From the NCBI RefSeq assembly GCF_041914405.1, contig NZ_JAYSDK010000022.1, positions 1 to 64,000 of the forward strand: a DNA stretch of 64,000 bases. Direction: 5' to 3'. This DNA comes from Zoogloea sp041914405 (GTDB taxonomy: Bacteria; Pseudomonadota; Gammaproteobacteria; Burkholderiales; Rhodocyclaceae). Both the position numbers and the translations under genes were made by a program. This document shows positions 25,004 to 32,574 of this stretch, one piece after another. The notes beneath the pieces were generated by a model that did no database searches, had not been told where the DNA came from, and was given only the letters and a program-made list of their open reading frames with translations. Within the stretch, counting starts at the first letter, position 1; every line of letters starts with the position of its first letter.

Positions 25004-25951
25004 ATGGCCGATGACGTGATGGCTGGGGCTGCGCCCCTTGCCCCTGGGCAGGGGCCCCGACCGCTGTTGCCAAATGAGCCCCGTGTGCTCGACAAGGAGG
25101 CCGAGCAGGCCCTGACCGAGCGCTTCCTGCTGCCAGCTCTGCCCGCGTTGGAGGCGCTGTTCCGGTTGCTGCGGGGCCAGATTGACCCGGCCTTGCGTCA
25201 AACGGGGCCGGGCAAGGCCGGCAAACCCTATCCGCTGGGCTGGTGTCTGGAGATTTCCCAGGCGGTGCAGAACGCCCTGCAGCGCTTGCAGCCGGTTTCC
25301 TTGCCGCCCCTGGCTGCACAGGGGTATGCGGCACTGGCGGCATTCCTAGCCAATGGGGGGCGTTTCCGGCAAGTGTGGGGAGACTTGCGGGGCGAATATT
25401 TTCAGAATGCCTTCCTGGCAGGCACGCTCTATATCGATGCGTCCAACGACACCGTGGTGCCGACCAAGCCGCCCGTGGAGATCCTGCCGCTGGAGCAGGC
25501 GCGTTTTGTGCCGATCGAGGATTTCGAGCACTTCGGGCGGGTGGCTGCACGTTATTGGGGGGCGCAGGCCTTTCCCAACCACGTGTTGCCATCCCTCGCG
25601 CCTTATTTCCCCTTGCTCACGGTGACGGCGGAGGGCGCGGTGTGCCTGCAGTCCGCCACCAATTACATGATCGCGTTGACGTGTACCGCCGGTTTCCAGC
25701 CCAGCGAGCAGGTGCTGGCCGCCCGGCCCATGGATCGTGATCTGGCGGGGCGGCTGGCTCAGTGCCTGGCAAACCTGCCCATAGAGGTCGTTCAGGAACC
25801 GGCACGTGGCCGGGCCCTGGCCTTAGGGGCGTGTCGGGAGTTGCGGGCCTGCGGTGCCTCTGCTTCCGATGACCACCGCACAAGGGCATGTCTGGCCATG
25901 CTGGAGGTCAATCGGGTGCTTGAGGGCGTAGTGCTTGGCAGGCGAGGGTGA
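25004..25951 (+). CDS. Hypothetical protein divergent from the surface-protein unit
   Basis: It encodes 315 residues, no signal peptide and no membrane segment. It is helical in the first 120 residues and mixed later, with an LRGEYFQNAFLAGTLYIDASND segment and a VEILPLEQARFVPIEDFEHFGRVAARYWG segment that look like a conserved core. I recognise no family. The start has no clear Shine-Dalgarno; ATG at 25019 is an alternative. It is divergent from cysC across a 164-nt region and could belong to the same surface locus. Confidence 0.65.
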   Translation: MADDVMAGAAPLAPGQGPRPLLPNEPRVLDKEAEQALTERFLLPALPALEALFRLLRGQIDPALRQTGPGKAGKPYPLGWCLEISQAVQNALQRLQPVSLPPLAAQGYAALAAFLANGGRFRQVWGDLRGEYFQNAFLAGTLYIDASNDTVVPTKPPVEILPLEQARFVPIEDFEHFGRVAARYWGAQAFPNHVLPSLAPYFPLLTVTAEGAVCLQSATNYMIALTCTAGFQPSEQVLAARPMDRDLAGRLAQCLANLPIEVVQEPARGRALALGACRELRACGASASDDHRTRACLAMLEVNRVLEGVVLGRRG

Positions 25952-25968
25952 TGGGCCAGCTGACCGGA

Positions 25969-26916
25969 TTACATGTCTCCGTCCACCCCGCCAGCTACCT
26001 GCGGCGCATCGGCCATCACCGTAGGCGGTGTCAGTGCCGCAATCCCACGCGCACACTCCAAAAAACGCGGCAGGCAGGGGTTGGCATTGCCCGCCGCCCA
26101 GATGAGCCCCTGTTCGACCATCCGTGGGGCGGACACCGGGAGGAATACCGCGCCGGGTAACTGCATTCGGCTCATCGACTGGGGCACCAGGGACACGCCG
26201 AGCCCCTCCGAGACCAGGTTCACGATCGTCTGCTGAAGGTGCGTTTCGAGGCGGACATGCGGTTCAAAGCCGTGCTCGCGGCAGCAGCCGATCACCATTT
26301 CGTGCAGGGCTGGGGCGGTACTGGCGGGAAAGGTGATGAAGGGTTCGCCGGCGAGTTCATCTACAGCGATCTCGGGCCGGGCGGCCAGCCGGTGTCCCGC
26401 AGGAAGTACCGCACACAGCGGTTCCAGGTAGACGCGCAGATACTCCAGCCCGGCGGGGCGTTGCCACGGGAAGGCGATGCCGATGTCGGCCTGGCCGGAG
26501 AGCAGGGATTCGTTGAGTTCCCGCGGCAGCACCTCGTTGAGCTGGATGTCGGCGTCTGGGTAGGCATCCCCGAAACGTTTGACCAGCCGCGGCAGAACGC
26601 TCCACGCCGCGCTCATCGTGAAGCCGACGCGCAACACCCCGCGCTCGCCCCGCGCGGTGGCCTGGGTGCTGCGCACGGCGGCGTCGAGGGAGGCGAGGAT
26701 GCGTGCTGCCTGTTCGTGGAAATGCCGGCCGGCGGCGGTCAGCTCGACTTGCCGCGACGTGCGCTGGAACAACACGACGCCGAGCGCTTCCTCGAGCGCC
26801 GCGATCTGGCGGCTCAACGGCGGCTGGGAGATATGCAGCAGGGCGGCGGCGCGACCGAAGTGCAGGGTGTCGGCAAGAACCACGAAGTAGCGCAGCTGAC
26901 GAAAGTCGAGGGTCAT
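25969..26916 (-). CDS. LysR-family transcriptional regulator
   Basis: The 315-residue protein has an N-terminal winged HTH (MTLDFRQLRYFVVLADTLHFGRAAALLHISQPPLSRQIAALEE...) and a substrate-binding-protein-like effector domain from about residue 90. The QPPLSRQI recognition-helix wording and domain pattern resemble the BenM/CatM/CbnR branch, regulators of aromatic or acid catabolism, but the effector is not predictable. I use the ATG at 26916; the frame extends 26 residues further with no family match. It is divergent from an AEC transporter across 99 nt (26917-27015), the standard layout for a LysR regulator and its target. Confidence 0.93.
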   Translation of the reverse strand: MTLDFRQLRYFVVLADTLHFGRAAALLHISQPPLSRQIAALEEALGVVLFQRTSRQVELTAAGRHFHEQAARILASLDAAVRSTQATARGERGVLRVGFTMSAAWSVLPRLVKRFGDAYPDADIQLNEVLPRELNESLLSGQADIGIAFPWQRPAGLEYLRVYLEPLCAVLPAGHRLAARPEIAVDELAGEPFITFPASTAPALHEMVIGCCREHGFEPHVRLETHLQQTIVNLVSEGLGVSLVPQSMSRMQLPGAVFLPVSAPRMVEQGLIWAAGNANPCLPRFLECARGIAALTPPTVMADAPQVAGGVDGDM

Positions 26917-27015
26917 CGATTCCGATTCCGTATCAATCTTGGCTTTATATAGCATTGGACGGTATGGGATGCGAAATCCTAAGCTGCTCGTCACTTCATC
27001 GCTGAGCAGCGCCCC

Positions 27016-27945
27016 ATGTCATCCATCATCAATGTCGTCCTGCCGATTTTTGGTTTGATCCTGGCGGGCTACCTGTGTCGCCGCGGGGGTTGTCTCGGCG
27101 AAGGGGCCTCCGCTGAGCTCAACCGCTTCGTCGTCTGGCTGGCCCTGCCGGCCCTGCTGTTCAAGGTGACGGCGACGACCACCTGGGCGCAGATCTGGCA
27201 GCCGGGCTTCATCGCCTCGGTGTGCGGTGGGTGCGCATTGGTGTTCGGTGCCACGGTGCTGTTGCGGGTGAGGCAGTTGCGCGGACTCGCCGATGCCAGC
27301 ATCGACGGGCTCAGTGCCGCCTATTCCAACACCGGATTCGTCGGCATTCCGCTGTGCGTGTTGGTGCTGGGGCAGGCGGGCTTGCTGCCGGCGATCGTCG
27401 GGACGCTCATCGTTACATGTGCCTTGTTCGGTGTCGCCATCGTGCTGATCGAACTCAGCCTGCAACGGGAACAGAACCCGCTGCGGGCCCTGGCCCGGGT
27501 GGGGCGGGCGCTGGCGACCAATCCCTTACTGGTGGCACCTGTGCTGGGGGGCGCTTGGGGAATCACCGATCTGCCTCTGGCGCCGTCTTTCGAGCAGTTC
27601 CTGTCCCTGCTCGGTACTGCTGCCACGCCTTGTGCGCTGGTGTCCCTGGGGGCATTCCTGGCACAGGAGCAGGACGGCCGGCACGAGGGGGCGACGGGGC
27701 TTGCGTTGGCCAAGCTGATGCTGCAGCCGCTGGTTACGGCTTTTCTGGCCTTCCGGGTGTTCGAGTTGCCCACGCTGTGGGCCAATTCGGCCTTGCTGTT
27801 GAGTGCCTTACCGACCGGAACCGGCCCGTTCATGCTGGCCAGCTTCTATCGGCGCGAAGCCGCGCGGGTATCGCGCGTTGTCCTGCTGACGACACTGGGG
27901 TCGGTGCTAAGCCTGTCGTTGTGCATCCAATGGTTGGGGCATTAG
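27016..27945 (+). CDS. AEC family (auxin efflux carrier type) transporter
   Basis: It is a 309-residue inner-membrane protein with about ten hydrophobic segments. It opens with IINVVLPIFGLILAGYLCRR and has the polar break ALPALLFK...TT, a GLSAAYSNTGFVGIPL motif and a C-terminal LLSALPTGTGPFMLA motif, all typical of the AEC/bile-acid-arsenite-transporter superfamily. Bacterial members carry malate, malonate and related carboxylates by ion-driven transport. Substrate is not determined here. The divergent LysR gene is the likely regulator. Confidence 0.9.
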   Translation: MSSIINVVLPIFGLILAGYLCRRGGCLGEGASAELNRFVVWLALPALLFKVTATTTWAQIWQPGFIASVCGGCALVFGATVLLRVRQLRGLADASIDGLSAAYSNTGFVGIPLCVLVLGQAGLLPAIVGTLIVTCALFGVAIVLIELSLQREQNPLRALARVGRALATNPLLVAPVLGGAWGITDLPLAPSFEQFLSLLGTAATPCALVSLGAFLAQEQDGRHEGATGLALAKLMLQPLVTAFLAFRVFELPTLWANSALLLSALPTGTGPFMLASFYRREAARVSRVVLLTTLGSVLSLSLCIQWLGH

Positions 27946-27960
27946 CGGTGCGAACGCCCT

Positions 27961-29061
27961 TCAGGCGGCCTGCAGGGGGCTGATGGCGCGCGCGCTGGGC
28001 TGCTTCGTCGCCCGTTTTTCCCGGTACATGCCTTCGTCCGCCCGATGGAGCAGTGTGTCGGCGCTGCAATAGTCGTGGGGGCCCGCCTGGGCGAGGCCGA
28101 TGCTGAGGCTGACCGGTTTGTCGTTGTTCGACGAGACGGCGTGCCTCAGCCGCGGCAGGTAGGTGTCACGGATGCTGGCCTCCGTGCTGTTGGGCAGAAT
28201 GACGCAGAACTCGTCTCCACCACAGCGAAAGCACACGTCTTCCTCCCGGGAGACCTGTTTCATTGCTTCGGCGACCGAGCACAGGATCTCGTCGCCCCGC
28301 TGGTGACCGAAGCTGTCGTTGATCAGCTTGAAGTCGTTCACGTCCATGTAGGCTACGGTCACGGGCTCCCGGCGTCGCTGGGCGCCGGACAGGACGCGAC
28401 TCAGGGTCTCGTTTAGGTGGCGCTTGTTCTGCAGGCCGGTGAGGGGATCGGTCTTGCTGAGTTCCTCGAGCTGTAGCGTGCGTTCGCGGACTTTCTCCTC
28501 CATCGAGAGCGCGTACTGTTCCGACTTGTTCTTGGCGATTTCGATCTCGGTGACGAGGCTGCGGATGTAGGTCTCGAAAACCAGCGTGACATCGAAATGG
28601 ATCAGTTTCTGCAGGGACTCCAGCGTTGGCCGGAGCTCGCCGATGCCCGCGCGCGTGTCGCTGAGGGTGCTGGTCAGCAGGCTCAGCAAGGTGTGCACGC
28701 CGGCCAGGTAGAGCTTGGGTTCGACGCCGATGCGTTTGTGGACCATGCCGATGCGCAGGCGGTTGTTCACATATTCGAGGCCATAGTCCCCGGAGAATAG
28801 ATCGAGGATGTAGCGTCGCTGGGCGCTGCGCAGGCGCGTGAGAGTATCCGCATCGCCGATCAGCAGGGCGATTTCGGGCTCGCTGGTCTGGGTACGGTAG
28901 AAGCACGCTACGAGATCGTCCAGTTGGGCTTCGATGAACGGTTTGCAGGCGATCAGCCGCTGCATGTCGTGGGGACCGAAGTTGAGCAGGTTCTTCCGGT
29001 GTTCGATCTCGAACTCGGTGATCCGGAGCTGCTCGAGCAGGGTCTGATTGGTCTGGTTCAT
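27961..29061 (-). CDS. Globin-coupled diguanylate cyclase (DosC-like)
   Basis: The 366-residue protein has a haem-binding sensor globin (about 15-155) with proximal His108 in GMVHKRIGVEP and distal-pocket Tyr55 in ACFYRTQ. A linker helix follows, then a GGDEF domain (about 200-350) with intact GGDEF 281-285 and an I-site R272xxD275 for product inhibition. It should make c-di-GMP from two GTP in response to O2 (or NO/CO) bound to haem. It has no EAL domain. It is the downstream-most gene of the leftward signalling block; the chemoreceptor gene starts 32 nt upstream of it. Confidence 0.93.
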   Translation of the reverse strand: MNQTNQTLLEQLRITEFEIEHRKNLLNFGPHDMQRLIACKPFIEAQLDDLVACFYRTQTSEPEIALLIGDADTLTRLRSAQRRYILDLFSGDYGLEYVNNRLRIGMVHKRIGVEPKLYLAGVHTLLSLLTSTLSDTRAGIGELRPTLESLQKLIHFDVTLVFETYIRSLVTEIEIAKNKSEQYALSMEEKVRERTLQLEELSKTDPLTGLQNKRHLNETLSRVLSGAQRRREPVTVAYMDVNDFKLINDSFGHQRGDEILCSVAEAMKQVSREEDVCFRCGGDEFCVILPNSTEASIRDTYLPRLRHAVSSNNDKPVSLSIGLAQAGPHDYCSADTLLHRADEGMYREKRATKQPSARAISPLQAA

Positions 29062-29092
29062 GGTGCGAATCCTGTTTTTCGCCTGGTGCCTT

Positions 29093-30730
29093 TTAGGCGT
29101 GGAGGCGGAATCGACCGACGGAGGACGACAGCGCAGCCGACAGGCTGGTCAGGTCGTCTGCAGCGGTGGCCACTTCCGCTGCGGCCTCGGCGTTCTCCTC
29201 GACCATCTGGACGATCTCGTCGATCTGGCGCGCGATCTGCTGGCTGGCCGTGGCCTGCTCGTCAAGGCCGGTGGACACCTCGGTGATCACGTTCATGACG
29301 GTCTCGGCATTGGCGACGATTTCGTCGATTTCCTGGCCAGCCTGCTTCGCACCGGCCAGTCCGCTCTGCATCTGGGTGACGGTGGCCTGGATCTGCAGGG
29401 CGACGTCCTGAGCCCCGCTCTGGATCGCCTCGGTCACGCTGGTGATCTGGATGGTTGATTGCGCAGATTGCTCGGCCAGCTTGCGGACCTCGTCGGCAAC
29501 CACTGCGAAGCCGCGGCCCATTTCGCCCGCGCGGGCGGACTCGATGGCGGCGTTGAGGGCCAGGAGATTGGTCTGGCTGGCGACGGTCTGGATGACCTTT
29601 ACGATCTCCGAAATCCGCAACGTCGCCTCGCCCAGTTGGGAGGCATTGCGGGCGCTGTGTTCGATGCGTTCGCTGACCTTGGTGATCTGGTCAACCATGT
29701 CGTTGATGCCGAGGGCGCCGCTGGAGGCGTGTTCCCGGGCCTGCGTCGAGGTGTCGCTGGCGGCGCTGCCGAGCAGGCTCACATGGGAAATGGAGGAGGA
29801 CAGCGCGTCCAGCGACTGGGCCATGGAGGCGGCCAGGCCGGCCTGGGTTTCCGAGCCGTGGCGAACCTGGTCAGTCGCATGGGACAGGTGATGGGTGGCT
29901 TCGTGCAGGCGGACGTCGGCCTGGCGGATGGTCTGCACCATCTCGCGCAGGGAAAGCTGCATGCTTTGTACTTCCCGCTGCAGTGCCGCCACTTCATCCT
30001 TGCCCTGCGGCTGCAGGTCGCTGCTGAGGTCGCCGCCGGCAATGCGTTTCACCGCGGCCAGTGTGTCGGTCAGCTTGTGCCGGATGCCGCGGGCGATGGC
30101 CAGCGCGATCACGGCGGCGAACAGTACGAACGTGGCCGCGCCGCCGATCACCGCGCGGGTCGTCTGGCGGGCACTTGCCTTGAGCGTCTCGATCGCAGTG
30201 GTGTTGGCCGTGCGCACCTGTGCGAGGTAGACACGAGTGGCCTCGTTGAGGGCGAGGGCTGCCGGCCAGTGGGCGGCATGGAAGAGGCGGTTGGCGTCGG
30301 CCTGGGCGCCGTTCGAACCCAGGCTGACGATCTCGCGGGAGAGCATTTCGAAGGTCTGGAGCTGCTCCCGTATGCCCAGGGCGGCTTGGGGCAGGCCTTG
30401 GTCTGCGCTGGCGCCGTGTTCCAACTCGGTGATGCGCTGCATGGCGCTGTTGGCCGCGGCGATGTGTTGATCGGTCGAGCGGCCGACTTCGGTCAATGTC
30501 GCCGGCTCGGTTTCGATGATGGCACTGCGGACCTGGATACGGATCTGCTGGATTGCGTCGTTGAGCCGGGTCACGGCATCGAGCTTCGGCGTGAAGGTTT
30601 CCTCGATCTGCCGTGAGGCGTCCTCGATGCGGGCGGAATGGATGGTCACGTAGGCTGCGACCGCAACGAAAATCGTGGCGATCAGCGCAAAACCGACGAG
30701 GATTCGGGTGGCGATGGAGCTGCTTTTCAT
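29093..30730 (-). CDS. Methyl-accepting chemotaxis protein
   Basis: The 545-residue inner-membrane receptor has a first membrane helix (about 9-30), a periplasmic four-helix-bundle domain, and a second membrane helix (about 190-212). A HAMP domain and a cytoplasmic signalling domain with the conserved tip (VVADEVRKLAEQSAQSTIQI) follow. The periplasmic domain lacks a recognisable Cache or PAS ligand pocket. Start MKSSSIATRI at 30730; longer open frame discarded. It has no CheB/CheR-binding NWETF pentapeptide at its C-terminus (ends GRFRLHA). No che genes are nearby. Confidence 0.93.
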   Translation of the reverse strand: MKSSSIATRILVGFALIATIFVAVAAYVTIHSARIEDASRQIEETFTPKLDAVTRLNDAIQQIRIQVRSAIIETEPATLTEVGRSTDQHIAAANSAMQRITELEHGASADQGLPQAALGIREQLQTFEMLSREIVSLGSNGAQADANRLFHAAHWPAALALNEATRVYLAQVRTANTTAIETLKASARQTTRAVIGGAATFVLFAAVIALAIARGIRHKLTDTLAAVKRIAGGDLSSDLQPQGKDEVAALQREVQSMQLSLREMVQTIRQADVRLHEATHHLSHATDQVRHGSETQAGLAASMAQSLDALSSSISHVSLLGSAASDTSTQAREHASSGALGINDMVDQITKVSERIEHSARNASQLGEATLRISEIVKVIQTVASQTNLLALNAAIESARAGEMGRGFAVVADEVRKLAEQSAQSTIQITSVTEAIQSGAQDVALQIQATVTQMQSGLAGAKQAGQEIDEIVANAETVMNVITEVSTGLDEQATASQQIARQIDEIVQMVEENAEAAAEVATAADDLTSLSAALSSSVGRFRLHA

Positions 30731-30849
30731 TTCTGGACCCAGGTTCAATCGAGAACGTGACAGACGTCGGTCCGCGGCGATGCGGCCATGCCTGTCCGGA
30801 ACGGGGCCCGTGGTCAGGCCTTGCGGCCCTGGCCCCATCGGGAAAGCCG

Positions 30850-32058
30850 TCAGAACAGCTCGACCATGTCCTGCCCTTGGCCGCGCCCGGCATTAAGCGC
30901 CGCGAGTACCTGCGAGAGCTGGGCGTCGAAGCCTCCGCCCTTGGCCAGACACCGCAGGATCCTCTGCACGGATTCATCCATCGTCGCGCTGATCTCGGCC
31001 TCCTGGCTGTTGCTGATGTCGAGCCAGGCATAGGTCTTCTCGATCCCCTCGATCATCTCCTGCAGGAGCAGGCGGGTATCGCACAGCGTTACGCGGGTTT
31101 GATCGCCCAGGACATTGACGGCCAGCTCCGCTTCACTCAGGGCAACCTGGATCTGCTCGGCGCGCTTTTGCCCTTCGAGCCGCAGATCCACATTGACCGC
31201 CATCACTTCGGCCGACTCGGCGAGGATGGCCAGGCTGTCACGCAGGATGCCGGCCCGCTCCTGCTCCGCCTGTTCGTCGGGCATGTTCGACACGATGATG
31301 GAGACCCGGTCGTAGTTCACCACCAGGTGGCGCTTGAACTGGAACAGGCGGCCCATGCCCCTGACGTTCTCGAGCATCGAGGTTTCGAGCGGGGAGGGTG
31401 TGCTGTTAGCGCTGGAAGCCGTCGCTCCGCCGTCCGGATGGCGGATCAGCACGCAGGCTTGCAGGCCGAGGTCCTGGATGGTGGTCAGCAGGTTGTTGGC
31501 GAGGTCGGGGTAGTCGGTAACTGCCATGTTGCGCCGCATGAACTCAAGCAGGGTGCCGGTCTGGCTGGCGCTGGAGAGGAATCCCATGGCCATCCGTTCC
31601 AAGGTCTTCTTTTCCTGTTCGAGTGCCCTTTGAGCGCGGTGCTGGCGAATGGCCAAGGCTATCTTGCGCGGAAAGATCTCGGGGTTGGCGGGCTTCAGGA
31701 TCAGGTCGTTGCCCCCCGCGTCGAAGGCGTCGAGCTGGCTTTCGAGCGTGCTGCCACAGGCCACGAAGAGGATTGGAATGTCCAGAAACGTCCTGAGCTT
31801 GCGGCAGGTCTCGTAACCGTCGATGCCGGGGAGCGTAACTTCGAGGATGATCAGGTCGAGGCTGCGCGCCTTGCACAGCTCGATGGCCTGCTCGCCGGAT
31901 GCGGCGGTCAACACATCGAAGTTGCAGCCGAGCATGCTGCGATGCGCGCTGCGTGTTGTTACATCCCCATCGACAATCAGAACCCGTCCTGTGGTCTCGT
32001 CATCGAAAGCGGGGATGAGTTGGGGGGCGGGTTTGTCACTGGAAGCGATGGCTCGCAC
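30850..32058 (-). CDS. Response regulator with degenerate receiver (Asp to Glu) and unknown output domain
   Basis: The 402-residue protein has a receiver at about 24-140. The phospho-acceptor position is Glu73 in LIILEVTLPGIDG, the acidic pair reads VDGD (30-32), the switch Thr is replaced in FVACG (98-102), and the Lys in LKP (122) is kept. Such a receiver cannot be phosphorylated on Asp and Glu often mimics the active state. A helical linker (140-160) leads to a ~240-residue region without a known motif, containing NMPDEQAEQERAGILRD and several regular helices. Spacing (~90 nt) and strand put it in the same block as the chemoreceptor. Confidence 0.85.
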   Translation of the reverse strand: MRAIASSDKPAPQLIPAFDDETTGRVLIVDGDVTTRSAHRSMLGCNFDVLTAASGEQAIELCKARSLDLIILEVTLPGIDGYETCRKLRTFLDIPILFVACGSTLESQLDAFDAGGNDLILKPANPEIFPRKIALAIRQHRAQRALEQEKKTLERMAMGFLSSASQTGTLLEFMRRNMAVTDYPDLANNLLTTIQDLGLQACVLIRHPDGGATASSANSTPSPLETSMLENVRGMGRLFQFKRHLVVNYDRVSIIVSNMPDEQAEQERAGILRDSLAILAESAEVMAVNVDLRLEGQKRAEQIQVALSEAELAVNVLGDQTRVTLCDTRLLLQEMIEGIEKTYAWLDISNSQEAEISATMDESVQRILRCLAKGGGFDAQLSQVLAALNAGRGQGQDMVELF

Positions 32059-32079
32059 GCGCGACCTCCTGGCTCGGAA

Positions 32080-32300
32080 TCAAACAATTTTTATCAATTT
32101 TATGAATTTGATGTTTATATTGAAATGAAATTGTTATATCTAATAATTTGTAGATTTTATCTGTGGCCGAGAAAGCCAGATTTTCCGCGTAGAGAGGGGG
32201 TTGAAGTCGGGGCTTATCTTGGCGTGGTGGAAGGAAGTGAAGCCTTAGGCTGGGGTTTATATTGAAAAATTTAACAAATTTAATAAAATAAGATCAACTT
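32080..32300. other. AT-rich intergenic island
   Basis: A 220-nt stretch that is strikingly AT-rich in places (TTTTTATCAATTTTATGAATTTG, then TTATATCTAATAATTTG) stands inside a chromosome of clearly higher GC. It lies between the degenerate-receiver gene (leftward) and a possible small rightward gene, so it probably contains promoters for one or both. I see no clear -35/-10 pair that I would assign. Confidence 0.5.
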
Positions 32301-32318
32301 CAAGCCGACGAGACCATC

Positions 32319-32525
32319 ATGGCTACCGAGTTGATGTATCGCTTTTGTGTCCGGGAAAAGCGCTCTCAAGTATCTGCCTTCCACACCCGCAAATCCTTCA
32401 TCACGCCGCTCTTCTATACGGAAGAGGCCGCACATGAGCGCTATGAAGTCATTGAACGCCTGGAGCACACGGCGATTCTGCGCGATACCCTGGTCCTGCA
32501 AATGGAGTCGCAGTGTCCTGATTAG
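32319..32525 (+). CDS. Possible small protein (68 aa)
   Basis: The frame runs from ATG at 32319 to TAG and has GC-rich third positions like true genes here, in a space with no other gene. The product is charged (MATELMYRFCVREKRS...), soluble and unrecognised. The ribosome site is weak (GACGAGA). It lies between two leftward signalling genes. Confidence 0.4.
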   Translation: MATELMYRFCVREKRSQVSAFHTRKSFITPLFYTEEAAHERYEVIERLEHTAILRDTLVLQMESQCPD

Positions 32526-32574
32526 GCTGCGGGTGCAGCAGGTGTGCCGAGTGTTGTAGCGGGAAAGGGCCGCC

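Noticed and set aside
30613..32265. A 550-codon rightward frame over the receiver protein
   Set aside because: Antisense shadow; the leftward gene has a clear receiver fold.
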